From: Apoderus coryli
Lineage: Eukaryota; Arthropoda; Insecta; Coleoptera; Attelabidae
DNA: 64,000 nt
Reading direction: 5' to 3'
Assembly: GCA_911728435.2 (NCBI GenBank)
Contig: OU452206.1
Location: 9,082,297 to 9,146,296, forward strand
Under the pieces are notes generated by a model that saw only the letters and a list, made by a program, of their open reading frames with translations, was not told the DNA's origin and ran no database searches. Shown piece after piece: positions 12,401 to 21,110 of this stretch (positions are counted from its first letter, which is position 1; each line of letters opens with the position of its first letter). A program made the translations under genes and the position numbers.

Positions 12401-15400
12401 TGCCAGTCAAATTCAAGTAAATCATTATATAATTTTGGATAATCAGCTCTTTTAAAATTGTACAGTTTTCTATTAACGTTTGTTAAAAATGGTTTTTCAT
12501 TAAATTTCAAATCATCGAGCTGTATATATAGTGCAGGGTGATATAAAATGTCTTCTCTTATCAACGGCTGACTATCCCTATTAATATTACAACAAACATT
12601 TGACAATACTAAATCTAGTAATCTACCCATTTCATTCAAGATTTTATTAAACTGAGAACAGTTCATTACATTTAGAAAACCATTAATAACGTTTGTCTCC
12701 CGATCATTATTGTCTAATAAAGAGTAATTGGTAACATTAAAGTCTCCGACAATTAAGAATTTATTTGCATGCAAATCCTGCAGCTGCTCAAGAGACTCAA
12801 AGAATGATTCAAATGATTCAAACGCTACCGATGGTGGAATATAAACTACTAATATATTCAAACAAACATTAGGCCAAGTACATTTACAGCATAGTAAATC
12901 AATATTTGGAAATGATTCATCAATATCGGTTGTATCAACAACCTGCACCCTAACTGAGTTTCTAACTGCCAAAATTACACCACCCCCATCAACCTTATTA
13001 ACTAAATCAAATTTTCTATCTTTGCGAAAAACACAATAATAATCCGGAAAAATTTCACCACTCGACACGCCTGAATTAAGGAAAGTTTCAGTTAATGCCA
13101 CAAAATCATACTCACATTCACTAACAGTCGCAAAAAAATCATGAGTCTTTGTACGAAGCCCTCTAACATTTTGATAATAACACGTGAGAGTCTCTATTCG
13201 ATCGGTACTGCTGAGCCCGTCTAGTTTAAATTATTATTACTTACTACAACTCTAGGAGTCCCACCCACGTATCGTATCCTAAGATTCTCTTCACCGTTCG
13301 CCTGGCGTTGCTGCAATTCGTCCTTGACAGATTTATAATACAACTGTTGCCTTTTCGTACGATCATAAGAAACATTGACCATTCTATAACGTGTATTCCT
13401 CAAGATCTTTGCCTTCTTGATAACGTCAGACACCTGCCTAGAATTACCCAGCGATAATTTTAAAGGTCTGTTCTTACCCTGCACAAATTTTCCCAATCGA
13501 AAAGGCTTAAAGTTTTGCTGGTCGATAGAAACACTCATGCTCTGCATTATATCCTTCACTACATCAACATCCTTAGCTTCTCGTTCCTGCGTAGGACGCT
13601 GTTGATCTTGTTCAGGAACATTAAAAAAAACTATATTACCAGAACGCGCATTTCTTTCCTGAATTTCCTGTACTACATCCTCGAATAATTTATCAGAGGC
13701 TGCAAGTGGTTGCTGATCGCGACTGGAGAATTCCGCTCTCAGATTAGTGATCTCATCTTGAAGCTGAATGATGAGTGCCTTCAAACCCCTAAAATCGCCA
13801 GCCACAGCACGGCATGCTACACAAGACCAATCATAGCCCTTATTAGCATTCAGGGCTCTCACCTCATTGGAGCTTAAGTCCACACATGTGTTTTTAAAGT
13901 ATTTCTTGCATATACAACAACGTACCATAAGAATCTGATCATATGATCTTTCGCAACACGCACACAACAGCATCGACGGCATAGTTGAAAATGCGCTACA
14001 AAGCTCTGACTAACCCTGTACAGTCACAAACCGAACGTCGCGTCGCACAAAAAATCCGATAGGTACCAATACAAAACTGATAAATATTTATATTTACTTA
14101 TATTCAATTAAATAAAGGATCTTATTTACACAAATATAACACACTAACGAATTAATACGGATCAAACTTTATAATCAACGACAAGCGCTCAATTTTTCGA
14201 ACAATTTGATACCAAATTTATGTTTTTTGGTAAAGTTAAAGTAACCGAATTTGGTTGTATTAGACGGAGCGACAAAATGTACATGCATACACACACACAC
14301 TTTTCATGAATAATAATAAGATGTTTTAGTTATAATGAATAATAAGTATTTCTAATAACAAATAATATAAGTACGTTCTAACATATAATTAATAATGTAA
14401 CAAGACTTTATGTTATGTTGGAAATTTGTTTCGCACTACCATGCTTTCACCAGATGGGCCGTTTCGTTCTTTCACAACTCATCAGTGGTGATCGGCAGGC
14501 AGTGTGACCCAAATTTCCAACATTCACAAAGAGCTTATACTAGCACTAGAGATGTATGACAACAAAATGTTTTTGGCGACATCTAGTGTGATCAGGCGAT
14601 ATACCCGGTGAAACACAGGTCACAAACGATGGCCGAACGAGAAGGATATGATGGGAGTTTTTGCTTCTCGTACGGCCATCGTTTGTGAACTGTGTTTCAC
14701 AGGGTATATAGCCTGTTCACACTAGATGTCGCCAAAAACATCTTCTTGTGATATAATTAATAGTTAAATTTCACTTGGTTTTCACTGCTCAATAAGTTTG
14801 TATAAGTTTAAAATTACTGTTTAAATTAAGGTTGAGATGAGTACCTATCATTTATGCTAGACTTCGCCTATATAAACACAATTTGTAAATATTGCTGTAA
14901 TATGTGTTTAACTAAAACCTAGTGCCTTTTTTGTGAATATTTTAGATCCTCGGCATCATGCGAGAGGTAACAATCACAGCCTTCTTTAGACAAGCAATGA
15001 ACAAGTAAATTTGACAACGTTGAGAACCAGTCGATGTGTGTGTTTACATTATTACATTGTCTACTTAAATCAGTGCTTATTGAGCTTAATTAAAACTAGT
15101 AGTGATAAGTGTGTATAAATATATCGTCTAAATTTTGTGTAACTTACAATACCAAATAAAATGCTAGTTAATAAAATAAAGTAATTTGTTTGGACTCTTT
15201 GACGTTGGTAAGAATGGGGATACTAATTGGTACCTATTTTTGTATCGTGAATAAAACTAGTAGTGATAAGTGTGTATAAATACATCGTTTAAATTTTCTG
15301 TAAGTTACAACACCAGATAAACTGTTTGTTAATAAAATAAAGTGTTTCTGATTTTATTGCAATTAAAAGAGAGATGCCAGAATTTAACTATTTTACTGTT

Positions 15401-16072
15401 ATTAGGATTAGGAATTAGGAAAATGAATTTAGATTTTTTCGAAATTTTTACGTATAAATTTAAAGAACAAGGCAAAACAACTACTCCACTATCTAATACC
15501 GCGACAGACATTGACTAAAAGCACGATTTTTCTAAATAAATACTAAAATAGCTTCAAATTGCATCGAAAGAATCTAAATTCACTTTCTTAATTTGTATAT
15601 ATTTTTTAACTAACAGTAAAATATCTAGACGCATCGCACAAAAATAACATCACATTCAAAATAGAATTTAATTGATATTACCTATCCTTACCTTCCAAAT
15701 AAGTAACAGAACTGCAAGCACAACCAACACCCACATTACTAATCCAAAATTCGCAATACATTCACTGACTGGTAACATAACACTCAACAATGAGGTCTTT
15801 TCTCCAGGTGGTGGCGAGAACATTTTATCATATTGAATTCCATAGATCATATATGTAGTGAAACACATGATAAACACGTACTTATGTAATGTAGCGAATT
15901 GATTGAGTAGAATACAGACGAACCCATGACTTTGATGGTAGTGGTAGACTCTACTGAAAAATGAGTCTAGATCGTCTATGTGACTCCATCTGGATCGAGC
16001 GGGGCCGGCTACGTGATATACGATTGCCTGCTCCTCTTGATCATGGGCATCTGGAAGGGTAACGTAATTCAT
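2407..16072 (-). CDS. Atg9: Autophagy-related protein 9, ATG9A-like (5' part of gene)
   Basis: ATG9 is the multi-pass lipid scramblase of Golgi/endosome-derived vesicles that seed autophagosomes. Two coding exons are in the window: 16072-15692 (127 codons) and 3485-2407 (359 codons plus 2 nt), separated by a 12.2 kb intron. Conserved blocks seen are the N-terminal SFFSRVYHYHQSHGFVCILL segment, the CVHKRELTELDIYHRILR block, YKPAAKYLSAFSSP, CRSMIPDQSI, HYLPGEWQ, EFQQLFQFRA and RALDIVDFFR. The junction IWK/ILHKGYK preserves phase and the family spacing. The remaining C-terminal exons are not in 1-2406 and must lie past the left edge. An acceptor-like site near 16101 suggests an upstream 5' UTR exon. 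The long intron holds an intact LINE in the same orientation. Confidence 0.93.
3486..4439. other. Atg9 intron segment without clear features
   Basis: AT-rich intronic DNA. A 100-codon plus-strand frame at 3645-3947 has no recognisable domain, start context or splice support, so I leave it uncalled. Confidence 0.5.
4440..5390. repeat. Dispersed repeat, copy A (interrupted)
   Basis: This shares long blocks with copies at 20545-21110 and 32185-32580: cctaggatgaacccatta, gataggggtggacaca, gggtcgagtg, cgagaaaattgcgttt-like sequence and caccagttaggtagtt. Copy A is split by the hAT-like insert at 4708-5035. A degenerate tRNA-like stretch (gatagagcgg...tgcatgcggaa) lies near 5180. The short ORFs here look meaningless. 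Confidence 0.75.
4708..5035. mobile_element. hAT-like MITE nested in dispersed repeat, 8-bp TSD
   Basis: The 328-bp insert starts cagtgttcccaa and ends ttggaaacactg, giving short terminal inverted repeats. It is flanked on both sides by ttacagcg (4700-4707 and 5036-5043). The unoccupied copy C at 32185-32580 reads ttatagcgatagg without interruption, matching an empty site. Eight-bp duplications and CAGTG-type ends are usual for hAT elements. It has no coding capacity. Confidence 0.8.
5391..5954. other. Spacer with an unrecognised ORF
   Basis: A plus-strand frame at 5660-5932 (90 codons, containing FQFDPSRVAEAGRVLKGG) has fairly even composition but no family I know and no splice support. It is probably a TE remnant. 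Confidence 0.3.
5955..6120 (-). mobile_element. LINE 3' end with (ATT)n-type tail
   Basis: It begins with aataataataa followed by gtctttatttcc, which on the minus strand reads as the end of a LINE 3' UTR (an AATAAAG-like motif then ATT repeats). The same arrangement is seen at 10115, 24085 and 39630. No coding sequence remains. Confidence 0.5.
6121..6962. other. AT-rich spacer
   Basis: No gene seen. Contains gtttcgaaagccgctgcttt and catcatcagtcacaaa, motifs like those at the ends of the fold-back elements elsewhere, so it is probably decayed MITE sequence. Confidence 0.4.
6963..7346 (+). mobile_element. LINE reverse transcriptase C-terminal relic
   Basis: The 127-codon frame includes RLEKIQNTYCRCFFSLRR and SCKINELKWLRIETNVKYH. 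This is the region after the RT domain in jockey/CR1-like LINEs (usually LxxLQKxQNxxxRxIF then KxxLxWL). It is a fragment with no RT catalytic motif. A 25-bp piece recurs inverted near 10053-10078. Confidence 0.6.
7586..7764. repeat. Two perfect short palindromes
   Basis: Near 7590-7625, tgactaaaataatattattttagtca lies within a longer palindrome of at least 34 bp. Near 7733-7764, aggatcaaac-ttttga-gtttgatcct forms a 13-bp-stem hairpin. A diverged inverted copy of the second, with flanking gattcagtttt, occurs near 8470-8490, so 7715-8490 may be one element. Confidence 0.6.
7765..10114. other. AT-rich spacer with repeat ends
   Basis: No gene seen. tacagggtgttgcataagta at 8652 and aataaatcaccctgtgtg near 9725 look like ends of small transposons. 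The short ORFs at 8607-8938 overlap on both strands and appear to be chance. Confidence 0.4.
10351..13230 (-). CDS. LINE ORF2: endonuclease-reverse transcriptase
   Basis: The open frame runs from 13230, just upstream of the ORF1 stop, to TGA at 10351-10353. No ATG is near its start, so expression probably uses termination-reinitiation or a non-AUG start. The APE-type endonuclease domain has CYYQNVRGLRTKTHDF, ALTETFLNSGV and VGDFNVTNYS; the last motif reads LYHPALY rather than SDH. The RT domain has AGPDAIPSFLVKDC, NYRPISILSNFSKLFE, DFAKAFDRISH, GVPQGSNLGPLLFLIFINDL and FADDLKIF. The C-terminal region continues to PILRRHAL. The catalytic FADD is intact, so the enzyme may be functional. Confidence 0.92.
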   Translation of the reverse strand, partial: FKLDGLSSTDRIETLTCYYQNVRGLRTKTHDFFATVSECEYDFVALTETFLNSGVSSGEIFPDYYCVFRKDRKFDLVNKVDGGGVILAVRNSVRVQVVDTTDIDESFPNIDLLCCKCTWPNVCLNILVVYIPPSVAFESFESFFESLEQLQDLHANKFLIVGDFNVTNYSLLDNNDRETNVINGFLNVMNCSQFNKILNEMGRLLDLVLSNVCCNINRDSQPLIREDILYHPALYIQLDDLKFNEKPFLTNVNRKLYNFKRADYPKLYNDLLEFDWQFLNNFSNTDDAVDVFYNRLYNVIEDSVPLCKTFRRQYPHWYSSEIITNIKCKAKFHKAFKRTGLQYYYAEFSRLRGMIKQQIKAAYVTHIRKVEQNIKSDPSKFWSFVGTRSKATRIPGVMKCGDNDLSDQRAIVNSFAQYFESVFVSHDEDMIDLLLPRIDFASQIFIGNITEEDIILASRKLKNKFTAGPDAIPSFLVKDCAYVLARPLCMLYNLILKSEVFPTKWRKAKVCPVFKSGDRNSVSNYRPISILSNFSKLFEIVIYNRIFPQVRNQITHMQHGFMPQRSTVTNLAVFSQFVCDELDRCGQVDAVYTDFAKAFDRISHVVLLKKLEGFGFGPSLVSLFASYLSERYQYVSLYGFDSHCYKAVSGVPQGSNLGPLLFLIFINDLALELTCSGLFFADDLKIFKSVNSAQDCESLQLCLDAIRLWCAANRLYLNPDKCKVVTYTRKKTPLYYDYCIDDISITRYDSTNDLGVLFDSKFSFNDHIRSNVSDALRIYGFVVRCSKPFADLNILMILYYAYVRSKLEYCSVVWCPYYISYKLLIERVQRRFLKFLCFREDGTYPDQGVNYSLLTTRFNVSSLDLRRGLALIVFLFKLLNNKICCSSLLERVSFWVPRENARNNLLFYNIRARTNIQCRSPVFNMCDVFNRISSVSDINHDSLGSMVSAAVPILRRHAL
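13221..13982 (-). CDS. LINE ORF1 protein with PHD-like zinc finger
   Basis: 253 codons from ATG at 13982 to TAG at 13221. The N-terminal 60 residues carry an ordered Cys set (CACCERSYD, CCICKKYF, DWSCVACRA) typical of the PHD-type finger of CR1/L2-like ORF1 proteins. A coiled-coil-like stretch follows (LKALIIQLQDEITNLRAEF) and then a basic nucleic-acid-binding-like half (KAKILRNTRYRMVNVSYDRT). By analogy it binds element RNA as a ribonucleoprotein chaperone. Its stop overlaps the ORF2 frame. Confidence 0.85.
   Translation of the reverse strand: MPSMLLCACCERSYDQILMVRCCICKKYFKNTCVDLSSNEVRALNANKGYDWSCVACRAVAGDFRGLKALIIQLQDEITNLRAEFSSRDQQPLAASDKLFEDVVQEIQERNARSGNIVFFNVPEQDQQRPTQEREAKDVDVVKDIMQSMSVSIDQQNFKPFRLGKFVQGKNRPLKLSLGNSRQVSDVIKKAKILRNTRYRMVNVSYDRTKRQQLYYKSVKDELQQRQANGEENLRIRYVGGTPRVVVSNNNLN
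14566..14744. repeat. 180-bp fold-back element
   Basis: Inverted arms 14566-14645 and 14662-14744 (each about 80 bp) share tttttggcgacatctagtgt, gaaacacag and acaaacgatggcc, with a roughly 16-bp loop. No coding potential. Confidence 0.8.
15090..15350. repeat. Direct duplication of about 100 bp
   Basis: aaaactagtagtgataagtg and the following 80 bases (atcgt-taaattt, gttaataaaataaagt) occur at 15092-15192 and again at 15251-15350, about 159 bp apart and about 90% alike. Each ends with an AATAAA-like cluster. It lies in the Atg9 long intron. Confidence 0.7.
15692..16072 (-). CDS. Atg9: Atg9 coding exon 1
   Basis: ATG at 16072-16070, donor AAG/gtaagg after 15692, phase 0. It encodes the cytosolic N-terminus, the first membrane segment (FVCILLNQFATLHKYVFIM region) and the start of the second (VMWVLVVLAVLLLIWK). 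Confidence 0.92.
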
Positions 16073-16409
16073 GGTTGTGGGAAGCCGATTTTAGTTATTC
16101 TGTAAAATAAATGTATTGTTTAATAATTGTAAAAAAAAACAATATTAGTCTTGCTGTCATTGATCTGAAGACAGGGATAGACAGTATTGTAACCATGCAA
16201 TTTAAAGAGTACAAACTCTAGACTTAAATGTGGTATGTCACATCCAGACCAGAGTAATAGACTGTCGTGGTAATATTTACTCTTATAACAATAGAAAAAT
16301 GTATAATTTCAATGTCTATATAAAAAAACATAACCCCCTTTTTTACAAAACGATGAGTTGAATGTTGTTCAATGTTTTATTGCTTATCAGAATATTATAT
16401 GTACCAATT

Positions 16410-16621
16410 AAGCTTAAAACCATGTCAGACATGTTTTGAGACCATATCTCTCATCATCAGTGCCGTGTACTAGTTACAACGAATCTTTTCAAATCAAACA
16501 TTTTTACATACATCCTATGGAAAAATCAGGCAAAAAATAAACTAAGGAACATCAAGTGTTAATAATGATGATGATGAGAGATATGGTCTCGAAACATGTC
16601 TGACATGGTTTGAAGCCTAAT
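16410..16621. repeat. Fold-back element upstream of Atg9
   Basis: Inverted arms 16410-16460 and 16568-16621 share catgtcagacatgtttt and gagaccatatctctcatcat. The centre is about 100 bp. The gaaacatgtc motif recurs in the fold-backs at 28685 and 49058. Located about 340 bp upstream of the Atg9 ATG. Confidence 0.75.
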
Positions 16622-16754
16622 TTGAACATATATATACAGGGTTATTCACGCCATACGACACGGAATAGTGTGGCTAAACTATTTAATTTCTTAAAAGTTT
16701 TATTCTTGGCTTCGATAAAAATGATTTATGGCTAAATTTTAAAAATATTGTGAA

Positions 16755-17900
16755 TCTATACAGGGTGTCCCAAATATAAGAAATGAACCATAGTTGTATT
16801 TTTAGATTCCCCGTTCAAAATAAACCTAACTTTCATTAAAGTACATCTCATCTAAACCTGACAGTTTTTTAAATATTCTATTTTTTGTAAAAATATAGAC
16901 ATAGTTTGAATGAAAAAATTCACACCTATTTGTTGGTTCTTTTTAAGCCAGTCTGGGCTGATAAATATACCCACTCATCACTTGTTACGGCAAATCTAAA
17001 AAATCCCCAATACTAAATATAGGGTGTCCAATAATATAAGTTATATGAACGTAAAGTTTTAAGTCTAAATAACTTGTTTATTTCAAATGGAACACCCAGT
17101 ATATGATGTTAAAATTAGATGCACAAAGTAATTATCTGTCAAATATTATAATACTTTCCTATGGATAACCCTTGACGTTTTCGTGGAAAATGCACATATT
17201 CATATAATTAGGCGAATTTTTAATTGAACCTGTTAATTTCATGTAGACCACCCTATATTTGATTATGATTATATTAATTATCTATTAATCACTATAAAGT
17301 TTTCCTATAGATATAATTTGGCATGGAAAAAGCACATATTGGTAGTAATAGGAAGAATTTTTCAAAATTATAATATTTGTCAAGTCAGCCATGAGAATTT
17401 GACAAACCATATATTTAAACAATAACATAATAAATAAATACATTTTTAACTTAAATTAAATAACAAGATATACATAAGTACTGATAAATTTTATAATAAA
17501 TGTTCAAAATGATTGGACTCTAGGCACATTTGAATCCTTTTCTTAAATCCTTCAACAACTTTAAGCTGGTGTAACGCTTCTAAACGTTTATTTGCTCCTT
17601 CATCTCCTCTATTAAAAAAGTTTTCATTTTCGATGATTTTGTTCCTACCCATGTACAAAATTCAGCACGATTTAAAATCAATATTGAAAAGTTCTTGATG
17701 CAGTTGCCTTAACAGTCTCTCGAAGACCGCTTTTTGAGGATGATTTTGCGCCAGGAACCTTTGAGCGTGAACTCGCGATGCCAGTAAAGCGTTTGTGGAC
17801 CATTCTCCCAGAATAAAAATCATGTCTATTCTTTCTCCTTTGGAATAGGATCACATGTTTGATTAATTGAATTAAATCAAATGTCACAGATAAAAAACTG
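16755..17900 (-). mobile_element. Degraded Tc1/mariner-like element, transposase tail
   Basis: On the minus strand, 17640-17490 encodes NRGDEGANKRLEALHQLKVV then EGFKKRIQMCLESNHFEHLL followed by a stop. This resembles the C-terminus of the transposase at 56470-57558, which ends GGSHFEQLL. Copies of tacagggtgtccc (16755) and of related ends (17020, 17230) surround it. The rest is decayed. Confidence 0.5.
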
Positions 17901-18125
17901 TTTTATGAAAAATTCCCAACTCTTAGGTAAGGATTTTCCTCCAGAAAATTTCCATCGAGGTCACCCTTATGGGAAAAAATGTTCTTATGGTTTGTCTCAA
18001 TAAACTAAATCACGCAACATTATTCTGTAATTTTATTTTCTTTTTATGTATCATGATGGTTAAATTGATTTTTAAATCATTTTTTACTAATATCCAATTA
18101 TTTAAAGATCAATTTAACCAACTGA

Positions 18126-18545
18126 GAGGGAAAAAATGGGGAATATAGAGCGCGGCCATTTTGATGTTCTACTACAGAGGAGTCTTAAAAAGTACTTAAT
18201 GAGCTTACTATAGAAAAGTTATTATAATAATATAATTGGTATAAAATACGTCATTTATTGTATAATATCACCATAAACTCTGCGTATAATATAATAATAC
18301 AGCTTATAGCGTAATATTAGGATTATAATATGGAGGTAACCTGGTATCTGGTATATAAATGTCAAATATTATGTGGGTTAAGCCAATGTTGCCTCATTTA
18401 AGATACATAATTCATAATGATACAGAAAAATGTTAGATTATTCTAATATTTTTACAACACCATATTATATTAATTTTATGTGTCCTTTGATCATGTTGCA
18501 GTACTACATCAAAATGGCGGTTTCTCTATCTCCCTTTATTCCGTT
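18126..18545. repeat. Possible inverted-repeat element
   Basis: ggccattttgatgttctact near 18154 pairs with agtactacatcaaaatggc near 18505. The outer flanks also match weakly (ggaaaaaatgggga / tctccctttattcc). The interior is AT-rich with no ORF. Confidence 0.5.
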
Positions 18546-20544
18546 GCGCATACGGCTTTGAGCGATACATATATGATTCATGGCCGGTTTATCAATGCTC
18601 GGTTAAGTTAGTTAACTGACAGTTAAAATCTATCTGATGGGTAAACTCTTTATCAATAGTCAGGTAACATTTACACGATAGTTAAATCTTGCTACCAGAC
18701 AGTTCAAACTTCTTGTTAACGCATTTATCCGTCTGGTAAGAATCAGCGTATGCGCAGTTATGTTCACAAAACATAAAGGGGTATGTTTTGTGGTTATGTT
18801 GGAGCAAAACCTACTTAATTTAGCTAACCTATGATTTGTATTAATTGTAATTATTATTAAAGTTTTTAATTATCTCATTTTTTTAATATGATGGACAATA
18901 ATATATTATTAAATATATTAAGTGATTATTTCCTGGGTTACTACGATCAGGACCTATCTAAATTGTCTTTCATTCGTTTGTATTTGTATAACATTTGATG
19001 TAATGCTGTGGACATATATTGTGTTTTGTAATGGTATTTTGTATTTGATTGGAAATTGTAATTTACTAGAGCTTGTAAGTTGACGAATACATTTAATTTA
19101 CATAAAAAATTGGCAGATTCCTGACTGCGGAGATGCATGGGAAATTTTTATTAAACATCAATATTGTTATTTGGGTTCTACTTTTATGTTTTAAATAGTT
19201 ATTAAGACCTGTGGTGTTGTTATATGGCCCATAGGTACTCCTTCATCTGGTTATTTTGTATTATGAATAATTAAGCATTCTGGTACTTTTGTAGTTTGTT
19301 AGATTTATTTGATATTAATTGAAACTATGTAATTTTTGTCTTGTAATTGGGCTCAAGCGTGTTAGGCAATAAATGATTATTTATTTATTTTGATTTGGAA
19401 TGCTAATAATTAATATTAATAAAATAATGAATCTAAAATATATGGCCTGAGTAACCAAACAGGTTCTGGAAATGGTTTTAGTCCTCTCAGGAGACTATAA
19501 TTTTTTTAGCGCATTCACAATACTTTCCCTGGGTCGGGAAAGAAAAAGAAAATCAGTATATTTACATAGGAAAACAAAAATTAAACACCAACATGACCAG
19601 ATCGTTTTCATCTCCCACGAACTTGAAATAAGTGTGTTATTCAATAGATTCAACACGATAAAAATATATTCAACTCCACGTTAAAATTGATTAGTTTCAG
19701 TGAAAGATATTTGTTATATTTGGCAAAAGCTACAAATAATAAAAAAATTATAAAACAAAGATTTAACATTGTAATAAATGGCACCATATTAATAATTTCT
19801 GTTAAAATAATATCCTTATTCTGTAAATTGTAATAATGGTACATCTCTGTTTCATCTCAAATATTCGTTAAAACAATAATAAACAGAAAACAAAGAAAAA
19901 CGTGGTCAAACTTTTAAAATGACAACAGAGATAAATTATTGGCAGAACAACAAAGTGGTTACAATACAAAGTATCTACAATTCTAATTATTGTGTAAACA
20001 ATGTAAAACAAATGATTAAAAATAAATTAATTGTTATCATTTCGAGTGATATAGGTATATTATTTTATCAATATATAAATGTTAGGACATACCTGTTACA
20101 ACAACGTGGTAACTAACATGACAAAGAAAAAAATTCTTATATATTTTAGGGATTTTTACCTAGTGTCTAAACTTATTGTATACGCTGTAAAGAAGATCGT
20201 TTAGATTCAACGAGTAGGGTAGTAGGGTTGCAATAAAATGGTCAATATACATAAAGACACCCAACGCATAAGCGTATAACTAGGCAAGTGGGGGGTACGA
20301 GTACCACCATAGTCGGGGGAGGTGAAGGTCACAGACTTTATTGCTGACACCTACAGGAGAGGAAAAAATAAATAGAAAAAACCCTGAAATAAACTTTGGT
20401 CTTGGAAAGCTTATGACCATATGACTTGAGGGATCCCGTATGTGTAGAGACTAGAGATATGTTTTACGCTTGTCTAATCTAATACCTTACATATTTGTAG
20501 AAGTGCATTTAAATGTTTATTGAATTTTATGTTTTACCTAAACT
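18546..20544. other. Intergenic AT-rich DNA
   Basis: No gene, RNA or clear transposon seen. The short ORFs (18947-19138, 19472-19684, 19650-19844, 19919-20116) are low-complexity and unsupported. Confidence 0.5.
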
Positions 20545-21110
20545 CTCCCCCGCGGTAAGCAAGAACCGGACCTGAGACGATTGAGACCATTTACAGGTGG
20601 AAGCCTGTCTGTGTATGTGTTTGCAGTCCTAGGATGAACCCATTACATTAGTTTTTGGTTGAAATCGCTCAAGACCTGTGATAGGGGTGGACACAAACGT
20701 GTTAAAAAATAAATGTTCAAATAGCAGTAGGGGTCGAGTGCTACATAATTTATCATAGATCACTTTTGATATTTGCCCCTATAAATTTCGAGAAAATTGC
20801 GTTTAAAATTTCACCAGTTAGGTAGTTAGAATCTATATTCTTATAAGAATGTAATATAAAGTAATTGAGTACTTTAACACATTGGTAGAGCGTTCCCTTC
20901 GCATGCGGAAGGTTATGGGTTCGCATCCCAGCTCTGACAATGTTTCTTTTTTAATTTTTGAATAAAATAGTTAGTTTGTTACGTTATTTTATTGGAAATA
21001 ATGAAAATAATACAATTATAATTCTCTTTCGTTACGCAGGTCATATATTTTTTATTTTGAAATATCATGTCGGGAAAGTTTTGGGGCGAAAGAACCGATT
21101 TCTTAGTAAT
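20545..21110. repeat. Dispersed repeat, copy B (with tRNA-like segment)
   Basis: Collinear with copy A (4440-5390) and copy C (32185-32580) through cctaggatgaaccc, gataggggtggacacaa, gtaggggtcgagtg and gcgtttaaaatttcaccag. It is uninterrupted, lacks the nested hAT-like insert, and contains the best-preserved tRNA-like segment of the three. Confidence 0.75.
20879..20946 (+). pseudogene. tRNA-Ala-like segment inside dispersed repeat
   Basis: The sequence has ttggtagagcg (D-arm side), ttcgcat flanked by a mostly paired stem (anticodon position would read CGC, Ala) and gggttcgcatccc (T-arm, B-box-like with one change). The acceptor stem is not convincing, so this is a SINE-like head or tRNA relic rather than a working tRNA gene. 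Confidence 0.5.

Larger units (their letters stand above)
10115..14100 (-). mobile_element. Nearly intact CR1/jockey-like non-LTR retrotransposon
   Basis: The minus-strand element has 5' sequence (about 14100-13983), ORF1 (13982-13221), ORF2 (13230-10351), a short 3' UTR with aataaagc and an (ATT)n tail at 10137-10115. Both ORFs are uninterrupted, implying recent insertion. It sits in the 12.2 kb Atg9 intron in the gene's own orientation. The exact 5' end and target duplications could not be fixed by eye. Confidence 0.88.

Noticed and set aside
20879..20946. Functional tRNA-Ala gene
   Set aside because: No convincing acceptor stem and a changed B-box; related degenerate stretches occur in the other repeat copies.
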